Shown: positions 19,275 to 30,592, numbered from the stretch's first letter. The stretch: DNA of 64,000 nt from Bradyrhizobium archetypum (GCF_013114835.1 NZ_JAAVLW010000012.1:62001-126000), one strand, 5' to 3'. Made by a program: numbers and translations. The notes: generated by a model not told the origin, from the sequence alone.

Positions 19275-20042
19275 CTAGCGCAGTGCGGTGTAGGCAGCAC
19301 CGAGCATCGCGCCGGGCTTGTCCCGGCTGCCGTCCTGGACATAAACGACTGCGGCATCGACGCCTTCGCGGGAAATATTTTCGAGCGGAATGCTCCAGCT
19401 TCCCGAACTGCCGTTCCAATCGCCGACCTTCACGAGGTTGCGCACCACGTTGTAATAGGTGACTTGCTGGCCGCGGTTCTCGCCGCGCCCGATCGAAATC
19501 GGCACCGCCTTCGAAATCGAGCAGATCCAGATTTCGCCACGACCACCCGTCGTCGCCGAGACCTTGCTCGCATCCACCGAGACGTTGAGCAGCTTGCCCG
19601 ATAGCGTCATCGTCACCGGCAACGACATCACGCCCTCGGCCTTGCTAGTATTCTTGATGGCGCCTTCGATGGCGGCGCGATCGCTGCCGATCACCTGGGC
19701 CGAGCCGTTGACGATCATCTGCGGCGTGTAGAGATTGCGGTCGCCGCGCACATGCGAATAGGCCTTCTGGCGCGCACTAAACCGCGAGTCCGCCAGCGTG
19801 TCCTTCCAGCCGAGATAATCCCAATAGTCGATCGGCATGCTGAGGGCGATCACCGACGGATCCTTGGCAAGCTCGCCGACGATCCGGTCAGCCGGCGGAC
19901 ACGACGAGCACCCTTGCGAGGTGAACAGCTCGACCACGGCGCGCGGATCGGCATGGGCCGGGCGGATGATGGCGATGATCGCGCAAACACCGAGCGCTCC
20001 GGACCACCGCGAAATGCAATTGTAGGCCATCATCGCTGTCAT
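19275..20042 (-). CDS. DUF1223 exported thioredoxin-like protein
   Basis: Protein of 255 residues. A hydrophobic signal segment (WSGALGVCAIIAIIRPAHA) is followed by AVVELFTSQGCSSCPPADRI, the DUF1223 hallmark with a CxxC-like CSSC, then SMPIDYWDYLGWKD and YTPQMIVNGSAQVIGSD. The first half resembles a thioredoxin fold; the second is a beta-rich domain. Likely periplasmic, redox or metal-related, but the family's activity has not been defined. Alternative starts a few residues downstream are possible. Confidence 0.88.
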   Translation of the reverse strand: MTAMMAYNCISRWSGALGVCAIIAIIRPAHADPRAVVELFTSQGCSSCPPADRIVGELAKDPSVIALSMPIDYWDYLGWKDTLADSRFSARQKAYSHVRGDRNLYTPQMIVNGSAQVIGSDRAAIEGAIKNTSKAEGVMSLPVTMTLSGKLLNVSVDASKVSATTGGRGEIWICSISKAVPISIGRGENRGQQVTYYNVVRNLVKVGDWNGSSGSWSIPLENISREGVDAAVVYVQDGSRDKPGAMLGAAYTALR

Positions 20043-20122
20043 CGTGCGAACCGGTGGTCGTGTTTTCCATCCGTATTTGTACGGGGCATGGTGTGATAAT
20101 CCTCAAAGCGTGCCCCAGACGC

Positions 20123-20149
20123 GCGAAAGCGGCCTTGTCATAGGCCGCC
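20123..20149 (-). terminator. Possible terminator downstream of acnA
   Basis: On the minus strand GCGGCC and GGCCGC form a six-pair stem with an eight-base loop followed by TTTCG, about 55 bases after the acnA stop. The T-tract is poor, so this is a weak call. Confidence 0.3.
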
Positions 20150-20201
20150 TTCTCCTTGCTCGCTACTCACTTCGAAGTGAGGCACCGATCACAAATCTGC
20201 G

Positions 20202-22922
<2,721 letters not shown>

Positions 22923-23055
22923 GTCAGGAAATCCCAAATTCTAAGTTATACCCGGCGAGGGTATTTAAACACCTTCAGCGTGAGGCTTGGGTCCAGCGGG
23001 GTCTTGGCCTGCTGGCTTGCAGCCGCCGATTGTGTGCTGCATCAAGTTCCGGGCT

Positions 23056-23072
23056 TATAGAATCTTTCTAGA
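23056..23072. promoter_or_regulatory. ICE-like (Irr) palindrome between acnA and ccmA
   Basis: TATAGAA-TCT-TTCTAGA is a 7-3-7 inverted repeat with one mismatch. It matches the rhizobial iron control element TTTAGAA-N3-TTCTAAA at 12 of 14 arm positions. It lies 134 bases from the acnA ATG and about 95 from the ccmA ATG. Binding by Irr is inference. Confidence 0.45.
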
Positions 23073-23106
23073 AGCGCCGCCACACCGACAAGCGTGCTGC
23101 AGCAAT

Positions 23107-23137
23107 GCGGTACCCACAAATTCTGACGCGGTACCCA
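23107..23137. repeat. Tandem 10-base direct repeat in front of ccmA
   Basis: GCGGTACCCA occurs at 23107-23116 and again at 23128-23137, 21 bases apart start to start (two helical turns), 30-60 bases upstream of ccmA. Could be a paired protein-binding site; no factor is assigned. Confidence 0.45.
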
Positions 23138-23166
23138 TCAATTTCAGAGGGCTGCGACGAGGTAAA

Positions 23167-23769
23167 ATGCGGCTCTCGGGACGCCAAATCAGTTGTATCA
23201 GGGGCGGCCGCGGCGTGTTCGCCGGCCTCGATTTCGAGGCCTCGTCCGGCGATGTGCTGGCGGTGGTCGGCCCGAACGGCTCCGGCAAGACGTCGCTGCT
23301 GCGCCTGATCGCGGGCCTCCTGGTCCCGGCGGCCGGGTCGGTGCTTCTCGACGGCGGCGAGGCCGAGCGGACGTTACCGGAACAGGCCCATTATCTCGGC
23401 CATCGCGACGCGCTGAAGCCGGCCCTGAGCGTGCGCGAAAACCTTTCGTTCTGGCGGGATTTTCTCGGTGGCGCGGCCGGCGACGCCGAGCAATGCCTCA
23501 CCGCGGTGGGACTCGGCCATGCCACGCACCTGCCGGCGGCCTACCTGTCGGCCGGCCAGCGGCGGCGGCTGTCGATCGCGCGGCTGCTCGTGGTGCGCCG
23601 GCCGGTCTGGCTCTTGGACGAGCCGACCTCGGCACTCGATACAGCCGGGCATAAGCTGTTCGTGGGCATCATGCGGGAGCATCTCGCCAGCGGCGGCATC
23701 ATTGTCGCCGCCACCCACACCCCGCTCGGAATCGAGGCGCGGGAACTGCGGATGGGGGGCCCCGCATGA
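23167..23769 (+). CDS. ccmA: Heme ABC exporter ATP-binding protein CcmA
   Basis: ATPase of the CcmAB(CD) system that drives release of heme-loaded CcmE in cytochrome c maturation. The 200-residue product from the ATG at 23167 has Walker A GPNGSGKT, signature LSAGQRRRLSIARLL and Walker B WLLDEPTSALD. GAGGT lies seven bases before this ATG; the frame is open upstream but not protein-like. It overlaps ccmB by ATGA. Confidence 0.95.
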   Translation: MRLSGRQISCIRGGRGVFAGLDFEASSGDVLAVVGPNGSGKTSLLRLIAGLLVPAAGSVLLDGGEAERTLPEQAHYLGHRDALKPALSVRENLSFWRDFLGGAAGDAEQCLTAVGLGHATHLPAAYLSAGQRRRLSIARLLVVRRPVWLLDEPTSALDTAGHKLFVGIMREHLASGGIIVAATHTPLGIEARELRMGGPA

Positions 23770-24434
23770 CCGCCCTCGCCGCATTGATTCGCCGGGACAT
23801 CAAAATCGCGCTGCGCGTCGGCGGCGGGGCGCTGATCGGCGTGCTGTTTTTCCTCACCGTGACGGTGCTGATGCCGTTCGCGATCGGGCCTGACCTGGCG
23901 GTGTTGACCCGGCTGGGACCCGCGATCCTCTGGCTTGGTGCGCTGCTGGCGAGCCTGCTGACGCTCGACCGGCTGTTCACGGCCGATCACGAGGATGGTT
24001 CGCTCGACCTGATCGTGATGGGCCAGACACCGCTGGAACTTGCCTGCGCCGCCAAAGCCCTGGCGCACTGGCTCGCCGCCGGCGTGCCGCTGATCGTGGC
24101 GACGCCTGCGCTCGGGCTCCTGCTCAATCTCGACGCCTCGGCCACATCGGCCGTAGCGCTGACGCTTTTGGTCGGAACGCCGGCGCTGACATTCACCGGC
24201 ATGATCGGCGCCGCGCTCGCCGTGACACTGCACCGCGGCGGGCTGCTGCTGGCCGTGCTGGTGCTGCCGCTGTCGATTCCGGTATTGATCTTCGGCGTCG
24301 CGGCCTCGCAGGCCGCGATCACGGGCCCGCTGTCATTTGGAACACCGTTTTCGATTTTGTGCGCGCTGTCGTTGGTCAGTCTGGTGATCGGACCGTTCGC
24401 CGCCGCGGCCAGCCTGCGGCACGGGCTCGACTGA
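23766..24434 (+). CDS. ccmB: Heme exporter membrane protein CcmB
   Basis: Inner-membrane partner of CcmA, 222 residues with six hydrophobic segments (for example ALIGVLFFLTVTVLMPFAI and ILWLGALLASLLTLDRLF). FTADHEDGSLDLIVMGQTP between helices two and three is a family signature. The start overlaps the ccmA stop by four bases, indicating translational coupling. Confidence 0.95.
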   Translation: MTALAALIRRDIKIALRVGGGALIGVLFFLTVTVLMPFAIGPDLAVLTRLGPAILWLGALLASLLTLDRLFTADHEDGSLDLIVMGQTPLELACAAKALAHWLAAGVPLIVATPALGLLLNLDASATSAVALTLLVGTPALTFTGMIGAALAVTLHRGGLLLAVLVLPLSIPVLIFGVAASQAAITGPLSFGTPFSILCALSLVSLVIGPFAAAASLRHGLD

Positions 24435-24526
24435 CCGCAACTTGACGCCTATCAACTCTCGCTGAGGCAAATTGAAACAAACGAAGCCGCATTGCCTGCC
24501 CTGCCGCTGACGACTATCAGGATGCC

Positions 24527-25255
24527 ATGACGCTGATCGACCTCGCCAATCCGACGAAATTTCTCGCGCTGACCGCGCGCGTGCTGCCATGGCTGACAGG
24601 GGCGACCGCGATCTTGCTGCTGGTCGGCTTCTATCAGGCCGCGATGGCACCCGACGATTATCAGCAGGGCGCCACCGTGAAAATCATGTTCGTCCACGTG
24701 CCGAATGCCTGGTTATCGATGTTCGTCTGGGGCGTCATGAGCATCGCCGCGCTCGGCACGCTGGTGTGGCGGCATCCGCTCGCCGATGTCGCGGCCAAGG
24801 CCGCGGCGCCGATCGGTGCGGCGTTTACCTTCCTGGCATTGGTCACCGGTTCGCTGTGGGGAAGGCCGATGTGGGGCACCTACTGGGAATGGGACGCGCG
24901 ACTGACCTCGGTCTTGATCCTGTTTCTGATGTATCTCGGCCTGATGGCGCTGTGGCGCGCGGTGGAGGATCCGTCGCGGGCCGCTCGCGCCGCCGCCGTG
25001 CTGACACTGGTCGGCGCGATCAACCTGCCGATCATCAAATTCTCGGTCGACTGGTGGAACACACTGCACCAGCCTGCCTCGGTGATGCGGATGGGCGGGC
25101 CTTCGCTCGACAGGGCGTTCCTGATTCCATTGCTCGTGATGGCGATCGGCTTCTCGCTGTTGTTCGTGACGCTGCATCTGGCGGCGATGCGCAACGAAAT
25201 CCTGCGCCGCCGCGTGCGCAGCTTGCAGATGATGCAAGCCAGCCAGGCCGCGTGA
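24527..25255 (+). CDS. ccmC: Heme handling protein CcmC
   Basis: Six-helix inner-membrane protein of 242 residues that presents heme to CcmE. It contains the tryptophan-rich WWD-type segment WGRPMWGTYWEWDARLTS, an external His on either side (VHVPNAWLSMF and WWNTLHQPAS), as in other heme handling proteins. A 92-base gap follows ccmB, so it may have its own start as well as read-through. Confidence 0.96.
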   Translation: MTLIDLANPTKFLALTARVLPWLTGATAILLLVGFYQAAMAPDDYQQGATVKIMFVHVPNAWLSMFVWGVMSIAALGTLVWRHPLADVAAKAAAPIGAAFTFLALVTGSLWGRPMWGTYWEWDARLTSVLILFLMYLGLMALWRAVEDPSRAARAAAVLTLVGAINLPIIKFSVDWWNTLHQPASVMRMGGPSLDRAFLIPLLVMAIGFSLLFVTLHLAAMRNEILRRRVRSLQMMQASQAA

Positions 25256-25259
25256 CGCG

Positions 25260-25436
25260 ATGTCGCTCGGACCTTACGCCTCCTTTGTCGTGACGTCTTA
25301 CACGCTGGTGGCGGCGATCGTGCTGGTTCTCATCGTCTGGATCGCCGTCGACTATCGCCATCAGAAGGCGCGGCTGCGCGAACTCGAGTCCTCCGGCGTG
25401 ACCAGACGCTCCGGCCGCCAGGCGACGGACATCTGA
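25260..25436 (+). CDS. ccmD: Heme exporter protein CcmD (58 residues)
   Basis: Very small membrane protein linking CcmC and CcmE. It begins MSLGPYASFVVTSYTLVAA, with one membrane helix (about residues 10-32) and a basic tail (YRHQKARLRELE), exactly the CcmD pattern. It starts four bases after the ccmC stop and its stop overlaps the ccmG start (TGATG), so the three genes are coupled. Easy to miss because of its size. Confidence 0.92.
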   Translation: MSLGPYASFVVTSYTLVAAIVLVLIVWIAVDYRHQKARLRELESSGVTRRSGRQATDI

Positions 25437-26032
25437 TGAGCGCGCCTACGACATCGGATGAACGTTCGCGCCGGCGTCGCTGGGTGGTGGCGCTGCCGCT
25501 GATCGGTTTCGTGGCCGTCGCCGGACTGCTCCTGCTGCGGCTTTACGGCGGTGATCCCTCCAAGATCCCCTCCGCCCTGATCGGCCGCCCGGCGCCGCAA
25601 ACCGTGCTGCCGGCGCTGGATGGCCTCGTCCACAACGGGGCGCCGGTGCCCGGCCTCGATCCGGCGATGTTCAAGGGCAGGGTATCCGTCGTCAATGTCT
25701 GGGCATCCTGGTGCGTGCCCTGTCATGACGAGGCGCCGCTGTTGACCGCGCTGGCCAAGGACACGCGGTTCCAGATCGTCGGCATCAACTACAAGGATTC
25801 GCCCGACAACGCCCGCCGCTTTCTCGGCCGCTACGGCAATCCGTTTACCGCCGTCGGCGTCGACAGCAACGGCCGCGGCTCGATCGAATGGGGCGTCTAC
25901 GGCGTGCCCGAAACCTTCGTCGTCGGCCGCGACGGCACCATCCGCTACAAGCTGGTCGGGCCAGTGACGCCGGCCAATCTCGACAGCGTGCTCAAGGTCG
26001 AGATCGATAAGGCGTTGAAAGCGGGGAGCTGA
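25436..26032 (+). CDS. ccmG: Cytochrome c biogenesis thiol oxidoreductase CcmG/DsbE
   Basis: Membrane-anchored periplasmic thioredoxin of 198 residues that reduces apocytochrome c or CcmH disulfides. One N-terminal helix (VALPLIGFVAVAGLLLLRLYG) is followed by a thioredoxin fold with WASWCVPCHDEAP (active CVPC), the CcmG acidic insertion, and the cis-Pro region VYGVPETFVV. Last gene of ccmABCDG; ccmE, ccmF and ccmH are not in the window. Confidence 0.96.
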   Translation: MSAPTTSDERSRRRRWVVALPLIGFVAVAGLLLLRLYGGDPSKIPSALIGRPAPQTVLPALDGLVHNGAPVPGLDPAMFKGRVSVVNVWASWCVPCHDEAPLLTALAKDTRFQIVGINYKDSPDNARRFLGRYGNPFTAVGVDSNGRGSIEWGVYGVPETFVVGRDGTIRYKLVGPVTPANLDSVLKVEIDKALKAGS

Positions 26033-26039
26033 TCACAAC

Positions 26040-26143
26040 CCTCATCCTGAGGCGCCGCGAAGCGGCGTCTCGAAGGGTGGCCGCAGGCGAGAGCGAGGCC
26101 TCATGGTTCGAGACGCGCGAAGACGCGCTCCTCTCCATGAGGG
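26040..26143. repeat. Dispersed repeat after ccmG
   Basis: Begins CTCATCCTGAGG, contains GCGCCGCGAAGCGGCGTC, and ends with CTCCATGAGG, so the outer ends pair. A related CATCCTGAGGAGCGGCGTC module occurs at 36838-36950. Non-coding palindromic element. Confidence 0.6.
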
Positions 26144-26251
26144 ACAAATATTATTCTTCTTTTATCTGTCGTTCATTTTACAGCCATGGCGCCGCCATGA
26201 AATCGCAGCTAGCTTTATGGCGTTACTTGAACCGTCCTGGGAGGGACATCC

Positions 26252-26611
26252 ATGCGTCATTTCACGCTCGCTTCTCTTCTCGCCACCGCGCTCACCGTGG
26301 GCATGCTGACGGCCACGCCGTCGATGGCCCAGACTGCGCAGCCCGCGCCCAAATCCGACAGCAAGATGGCTCCCGCGCCGAAGGGCTCGGAGTCGAAGAT
26401 GGCGCCGGCGCCAAAGGCCGAGCTGCTCGACATCAATTCCGCCAGCGCCGAGCAACTCGATGCGTTGCCGGGAATCGGCAAGGCCTATTCGGAGAAGATC
26501 ATCAAGGGCCGCCCGTACAAGGGCAAGGACGAGCTGGTGCAGAAGAACATCGTGCCGCAGGCGACCTACGACAAGATCAAGGACAAGATCATTGCTAAGC
26601 AGAAGAGCTGA
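26252..26611 (+). CDS. Exported helix-hairpin-helix (ComEA-like) protein
   Basis: Protein of 119 residues: signal peptide (MRHFTLASLLATALTVGMLTATPSMAQ), a linker with two copies of SKMAPAPK, then a helix-hairpin-helix domain LLDINSASAEQLDALPGIGKAYSEKII. ComEA domains bind DNA at the cell surface during transformation, and many short rhizobial homologues have no known role. Preceded and followed by repeat elements, so it is probably monocistronic. Confidence 0.88.
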   Translation: MRHFTLASLLATALTVGMLTATPSMAQTAQPAPKSDSKMAPAPKGSESKMAPAPKAELLDINSASAEQLDALPGIGKAYSEKIIKGRPYKGKDELVQKNIVPQATYDKIKDKIIAKQKS

Positions 26612-26625
26612 GGCCATTTGCTTAA

Positions 26626-26771
26626 CCTCTCCCCGTTCTTTACGGGGAGAGGTCGAATTCCCGCAAAGCGAGAATACGGGTGGAGGACCGGGCGGGCTTC
26701 TCCCACAACTGACAATCTTGACGACGAGAGACCCTCACCCCAACCCCTCTCCCCGCAAGAGCGGGGCGAGT
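26626..26771. repeat. Paired CTCTCCCC hairpin repeats between the HHH gene and yciB
   Basis: CCTCTCCCC-GTTCTTTAC-GGGGAGAGG is a perfect hairpin, and a second unit beginning ACCCTCACCCCAACCCCTC and ending CGGGGCGAG follows. These genes are convergent, so the hairpins may also terminate both transcripts. Confidence 0.6.
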
Positions 26772-26796
26772 GAGCAGGCAGCGCAAGCGGCAGCAG

Positions 26797-27399
26797 TCAC
26801 CCCTTGCTCACATCCCCCGCTTCCGCTTCGCTTGCTTCCAGCGAAGCCGGCTCCAGGTGATAGCGCTTGATGATCGGCATCTGGGCGATCGCGAACACCA
26901 TGGTGATCGGAATCGCGCCGAACGCCTTGAAGCCGACCCAGAAATCGGTCGACTGCGTGCGCCAGATGATTTCGTTCAGGACCGCCATTCCGAGAAAGAA
27001 CAGCGCCCAGCGCGCAGTCAGGATACGCCAGCCTTTTGGCGTCAGGTTGAACATCTGATCGAACAGGATCGCGATGAAGGAGCGGCCGAACAAAAGGCCG
27101 CCGCCGAGGATCACTGCGAACAGGCCGTAGACAATGGTCGGCTTGACCTTGATGAACGTCTCGTCGTGCAGCACCAGCGTCAGCGTGCCGAACACCAGCA
27201 CGATGACGGCGGTGACGACCGCCATCATCGGCACATGCCGCACCACCGCATAGGAGGCGATCATCGCGGCCACGATCGCCACCATGAAGGCGCCGGTCGC
27301 GACGAACAGGTTGAACTTGGCGTTGGCGACGAAGAACACCATGAGCGGACCGAGTTCGGTCGCGAGCTTGAACAGCGGATGCGGCTGGGTCTTGTCCAT
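26797..27399 (-). CDS. yciB: Septation protein A / intracellular septation protein (YciB family)
   Basis: Inner-membrane protein of 200 residues with about five helices and the family opening MDKTQPHPLFKLATELGPL followed by VFFVANAKFNLFVATG. YciB (IspZ) proteins interact with cell-elongation and division proteins and affect envelope integrity. The ATG at 27399 lies immediately after the ftsY stop; a GTG one codon earlier overlaps that stop. Either way the gene is coupled to ftsY. Confidence 0.92.
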   Translation of the reverse strand: MDKTQPHPLFKLATELGPLMVFFVANAKFNLFVATGAFMVAIVAAMIASYAVVRHVPMMAVVTAVIVLVFGTLTLVLHDETFIKVKPTIVYGLFAVILGGGLLFGRSFIAILFDQMFNLTPKGWRILTARWALFFLGMAVLNEIIWRTQSTDFWVGFKAFGAIPITMVFAIAQMPIIKRYHLEPASLEASEAEAGDVSKG

Positions 27400-27401
27400 C
27401 A

Positions 27402-28349
27402 CTAACTTTCAATTCCTGCGATGGCGTTGGCAAAATCGCGCGCGGTGAACGGCGCGAGATCGTCGACGCCTTCGCCGACGCCGATGAAGTGCACTGGCAG
27501 CTTGAACTTCTCCGCCAGCGCCACCAGGATGCCGCCGCGCGCGGTGCCGTCGAGCTTCGTCATCACCAGGCCGGTGACGCCAGCGGTACGATGAAACGCC
27601 TCGACCTGCGACAACGCATTCTGCCCCACCGTGGCATCGAGCACGAGCAGCACCGCATGCGGCGCCGACGCATCGACCTTCTTGATGACGCGAACGACCT
27701 TTTCCAGCTCGTTCATCAGCTCGGCCTTGTTCTGCAGGCGGCCGGCGGTATCGACCAGCAGCACGTCGAGCTTCTGTTCCTTCGCCGCGCTCAGCGCGTT
27801 GAAGGCGAGGCTCGCCGAATCCGAACCCTGTGCGCCCGCGATCACCGGCGACTTGGTGCGCTCGCCCCAGACCTTCAACTGCTCGATCGCGGCGGCACGG
27901 AATGTATCGCCGGCCGCCAGCATCACCTTGCGGCCCTCGGCACTGAATTTCGCGGCGAGCTTGCCGATCGTGGTGGTCTTGCCGGAGCCGTTGACGCCGA
28001 CCACGAGAACCACGAACGGCTTCTGCGCCGCGTCGATCTGAAGCGGCTGCGCCACTGGCGCCAGCACCTTCTCGACCTCGGTGGCGACGACGGTCTTCAC
28101 TTCATCCGCCGAAATCGCCTTGTCGTAACGCCCGGCGCCGACCGCGTCCGCGATCCGGACCGCAACCGTCGTGCCGAGATCGGCGCGCAGCAGCACATCC
28201 TCGATGTCGTCGAGCATGGCGCGGTCGAGCTTGCGCTTGATGACGAGATCGGCAACCGCCGTTCCGAGCGCGCTGGACGTGCGCTTCAGGCCGCTCGAAA
28301 GCCGCCGCCACCAGCTCTGTTTTGGAGTTCCGGGAGTGGTATCGCTCAT
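27402..28349 (-). CDS. ftsY: Signal recognition particle receptor FtsY
   Basis: SRP GTPase that docks Ffh-ribosome complexes at the inner membrane. The 315-residue product has a short basic N-terminal part (no long acidic A domain), the N domain, and G-domain motifs GVNGSGKTTTIGKLA, DTFRAAAIEQL, DTAGRLQ and TKLDGTARGG. The partner ffh lies about 6 kb away in this window. It is divergent from the pseudouridine synthase gene with only 28 bases between starts. Confidence 0.97.
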   Translation of the reverse strand: MSDTTPGTPKQSWWRRLSSGLKRTSSALGTAVADLVIKRKLDRAMLDDIEDVLLRADLGTTVAVRIADAVGAGRYDKAISADEVKTVVATEVEKVLAPVAQPLQIDAAQKPFVVLVVGVNGSGKTTTIGKLAAKFSAEGRKVMLAAGDTFRAAAIEQLKVWGERTKSPVIAGAQGSDSASLAFNALSAAKEQKLDVLLVDTAGRLQNKAELMNELEKVVRVIKKVDASAPHAVLLVLDATVGQNALSQVEAFHRTAGVTGLVMTKLDGTARGGILVALAEKFKLPVHFIGVGEGVDDLAPFTARDFANAIAGIES

Positions 28350-28377
28350 GTCAGGGACGTGTTAGCGGTTTCGCGCC

Positions 28378-29163
28378 ATGAGCGGAAGTCACAACAAACC
28401 TATCGCTGTTCCCGGATTGTCCTTCGATGTTCCCGGAGCGTCCCGCGATGTCTCCCGGGCGGGCTTTGATGTCCCGGGCTTAACGGCGGATGAAATCCAG
28501 GCCCGCGTGCTTCACCGCGACGGGCTGATGCTGGTGATCGACAAGCCGGCCGGGCTGCCGGTGCATCGCGGCCCCAAGGGCGGCGCCAATCTGGAGGCGT
28601 CCTTCGATGCCTTGCGGTTCGGCCTGCCGCGGCCGCCGGTGCTGGCCCACCGGCTCGACAAGGATACTTCCGGTTGTCTCGTGCTGGGACGCCATCGCAA
28701 GGCCACCGCCTCGCTTGGCCTGTTGTTCAAGCACGGCAAAGTAGGCAAGACCTATTGGGCCGTGGTCGAGGGCGGTCCGGCCGAGGACGAAGGCACTATC
28801 GACATGCCACTCGGCCGGCTGAATGCCGAGCGCGGCTGGTGGCAGAAGCCGGATCCAGACGGTCAAAAGGCCATCACCACCTGGAAAGTGCTCGGCCGCG
28901 GCGACGGCCTGGCCTGGCTGGCGCTGGAACCGGTGACTGGCCGTACCCACCAATTGCGCGTGCACACCTCGGCGATGGGCTGGCCGATCGTCGGCGACAA
29001 TATTTACGGCGACGGCCCCAGGTTCGGTGAGCCGATCCTGCATCTGCATTCCCGCGAGATCGTGGTCCCGATTTCAAAGAACAAGGAGCCGGTACGCGTG
29101 ATTGCGCCGGCGCCGGAGCACATGTGGGAGCGGTTGCGGAAGTGCGGGTGGAATAGGGAATAG
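28378..29163 (+). CDS. RluA-family RNA pseudouridine synthase
   Basis: Enzyme of 261 residues. The catalytic motif HRLDKDTSGCLVLGR carries the Asp, preceded by VIDKPAGLPVHRGPKGG and followed by ALEPVTGRTHQLRVH, all RluA hallmarks. Lacks an S4 domain. The target (rRNA or tRNA position) cannot be told from sequence. The N-terminal 40 residues are odd: FDVPG occurs twice with SRDVS between, encoded by near-repeat DNA (TTCCCGGAGCG/TCCCGCGATG), so the true start may be a later codon near LTADEIQARVL. Confidence 0.9.
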   Translation: MSGSHNKPIAVPGLSFDVPGASRDVSRAGFDVPGLTADEIQARVLHRDGLMLVIDKPAGLPVHRGPKGGANLEASFDALRFGLPRPPVLAHRLDKDTSGCLVLGRHRKATASLGLLFKHGKVGKTYWAVVEGGPAEDEGTIDMPLGRLNAERGWWQKPDPDGQKAITTWKVLGRGDGLAWLALEPVTGRTHQLRVHTSAMGWPIVGDNIYGDGPRFGEPILHLHSREIVVPISKNKEPVRVIAPAPEHMWERLRKCGWNRE

Positions 29164-29198
29164 TGGTTCGCCGCCACAACCGGCGCCCCAACCAACGC

Positions 29199-29303
29199 TG
29201 TCATCATCCGCGAGAAGCGGATGATCAGTATTCCACAGACGTCCGTGATGAACTGAGAAGCCGCGGCGTACTCGATCGCCCGGTCAAGCCGGGCGATGAC
29301 AGC
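29199..29303. repeat. Palindromic intergenic repeat before mtaB end
   Basis: Opens GCTGTCATCATCCGC and ends GGGCGATGACAGC; inner hairpins ATCCGCGAGAAGCGGAT and GCCCGGTCAAGCCGGGC. Shares the GTACT module with 3572-3694 and 34648-34754. Sits between convergent genes. Confidence 0.65.
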
Positions 29304-29321
29304 CGATGTCAGGCGACAACT

Positions 29322-30587
29322 TCACACTGTCAACCGCGCGCCATCGTGGCCGTTTATCGCTAGCGGCATCACCGCCCCCGGTGTTACGCCATTGATCGCC
29401 ACCGGCAGGAAATGCTCGGTGCGCCCCTGCGTTGCGCTCTCGATCAAAACCTGCCGAGTCGCGCCAATTTCCGATGCGAGTCGCTTCTGCAACGCCACGT
29501 CCCCAGCCGCGCGCAGGCGTCGCGCACGCGACTTGATCACCTCACCCGGCACCTGCGGCATCCGCGCGGCCGGCGTGCCCGGGCGCTTCGAATAGGGGAA
29601 CACGTGCAGGAAGGTGAGATCGCACTCGTCGACGAGGTGCTGCGAACGCACGAACATTTCTTCCGTCTCGGTCGGAAAGCCCGCGATGATATCCGCACCG
29701 AACGTGATGTCCGGGCGTAGCCGACGGACCTGGGCGCAGAATTCGATCGCATTCTGCCGCGAATGCCGCCGCTTCATCCGCTTCAAGATCATGTCGTCGC
29801 CGGACTGCAGCGACAGGTGTAGATGCGGCATCAGCCGTTCGTCATCGGCGATGACGTCGAGCAGGTCGCGATCGGCCTCGATCGAATCGATCGACGAGAG
29901 CCGCAACCGCTTCAGCTCCGGCACGTGGCGCAGAATCTGCCTTGTCAGTTGCCCGAGCGTCGGTGCGCCGGGCAGATCGGCGCCGTAGCTCGTCAGATCG
30001 ACACCGGTCAGCACAATCTCGGCATGGCCACGCTCGGTCAGCGCGCGCACCTGGTCGACCACCGCGCCCATCGGCACCGAGCGCGAATTGCCGCGGCCGT
30101 AGGGAATGATGCAGAAGGTGCAGCGATGGTCGCAGCCGTTCTGCACCTGCACGAACACCCGCGGCAGGCCGGCCTTGAAACCGTCGAGCAGATGCGGCGC
30201 CATCTGCTTGACCGCCATGATATCGGCGACCGCGATCTTTTCGCTTGTCTCGATGCCGAAACCGGCATCGAGCGCCGCTCGTGCCCTGCGCCACGCCTCG
30301 CCGCGCATCTTGTCATCATTGCCGACGACGCGATCGACCTCGGCCATTTCGGCGAACATTTCTGCTTGCGTCTGCGCCGCGCAGCCGGTGACGACGATGC
30401 GCAGGTCCGGCCGCTCGCGCTTCAGCCGGCGGATCGATTGCCGCGCCTGCGCCACGGCCTCGTTGGTGACCGCGCAGCTATTGATGACGACGGTGTCGGA
30501 AAGCCCCGCGCGCTCCGCCTCGCGCGCGATCACCTCAGACTCGAACGCGTTGAGGCGGCAGCCGAACGTGATGACGTCGACGCTCAT
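29322..30587 (-). CDS. mtaB: tRNA t6A37 methylthiotransferase MtaB
   Basis: Radical-SAM enzyme that converts t6A37 to ms2t6A37 in tRNAs reading ANN codons. The N-terminal UPF0004 domain starts VDVITFGCRLNAFESE with its Cys ligands (also SCAVTNEA and VTGCAAQ), and the radical-SAM cluster is CDHRCTFCIIPYGRGNSRS (CxxxCxxC). A C-terminal TRAM-like segment follows. 421 residues from the ATG at 30587; a TTG three codons earlier overlaps the dapF stop. Coupled to dapF as in many Rhizobiales. Confidence 0.95.
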   Translation of the reverse strand: MSVDVITFGCRLNAFESEVIAREAERAGLSDTVVINSCAVTNEAVAQARQSIRRLKRERPDLRIVVTGCAAQTQAEMFAEMAEVDRVVGNDDKMRGEAWRRARAALDAGFGIETSEKIAVADIMAVKQMAPHLLDGFKAGLPRVFVQVQNGCDHRCTFCIIPYGRGNSRSVPMGAVVDQVRALTERGHAEIVLTGVDLTSYGADLPGAPTLGQLTRQILRHVPELKRLRLSSIDSIEADRDLLDVIADDERLMPHLHLSLQSGDDMILKRMKRRHSRQNAIEFCAQVRRLRPDITFGADIIAGFPTETEEMFVRSQHLVDECDLTFLHVFPYSKRPGTPAARMPQVPGEVIKSRARRLRAAGDVALQKRLASEIGATRQVLIESATQGRTEHFLPVAINGVTPGAVMPLAINGHDGARLTV

Positions 30588-30592
30588 TATTC

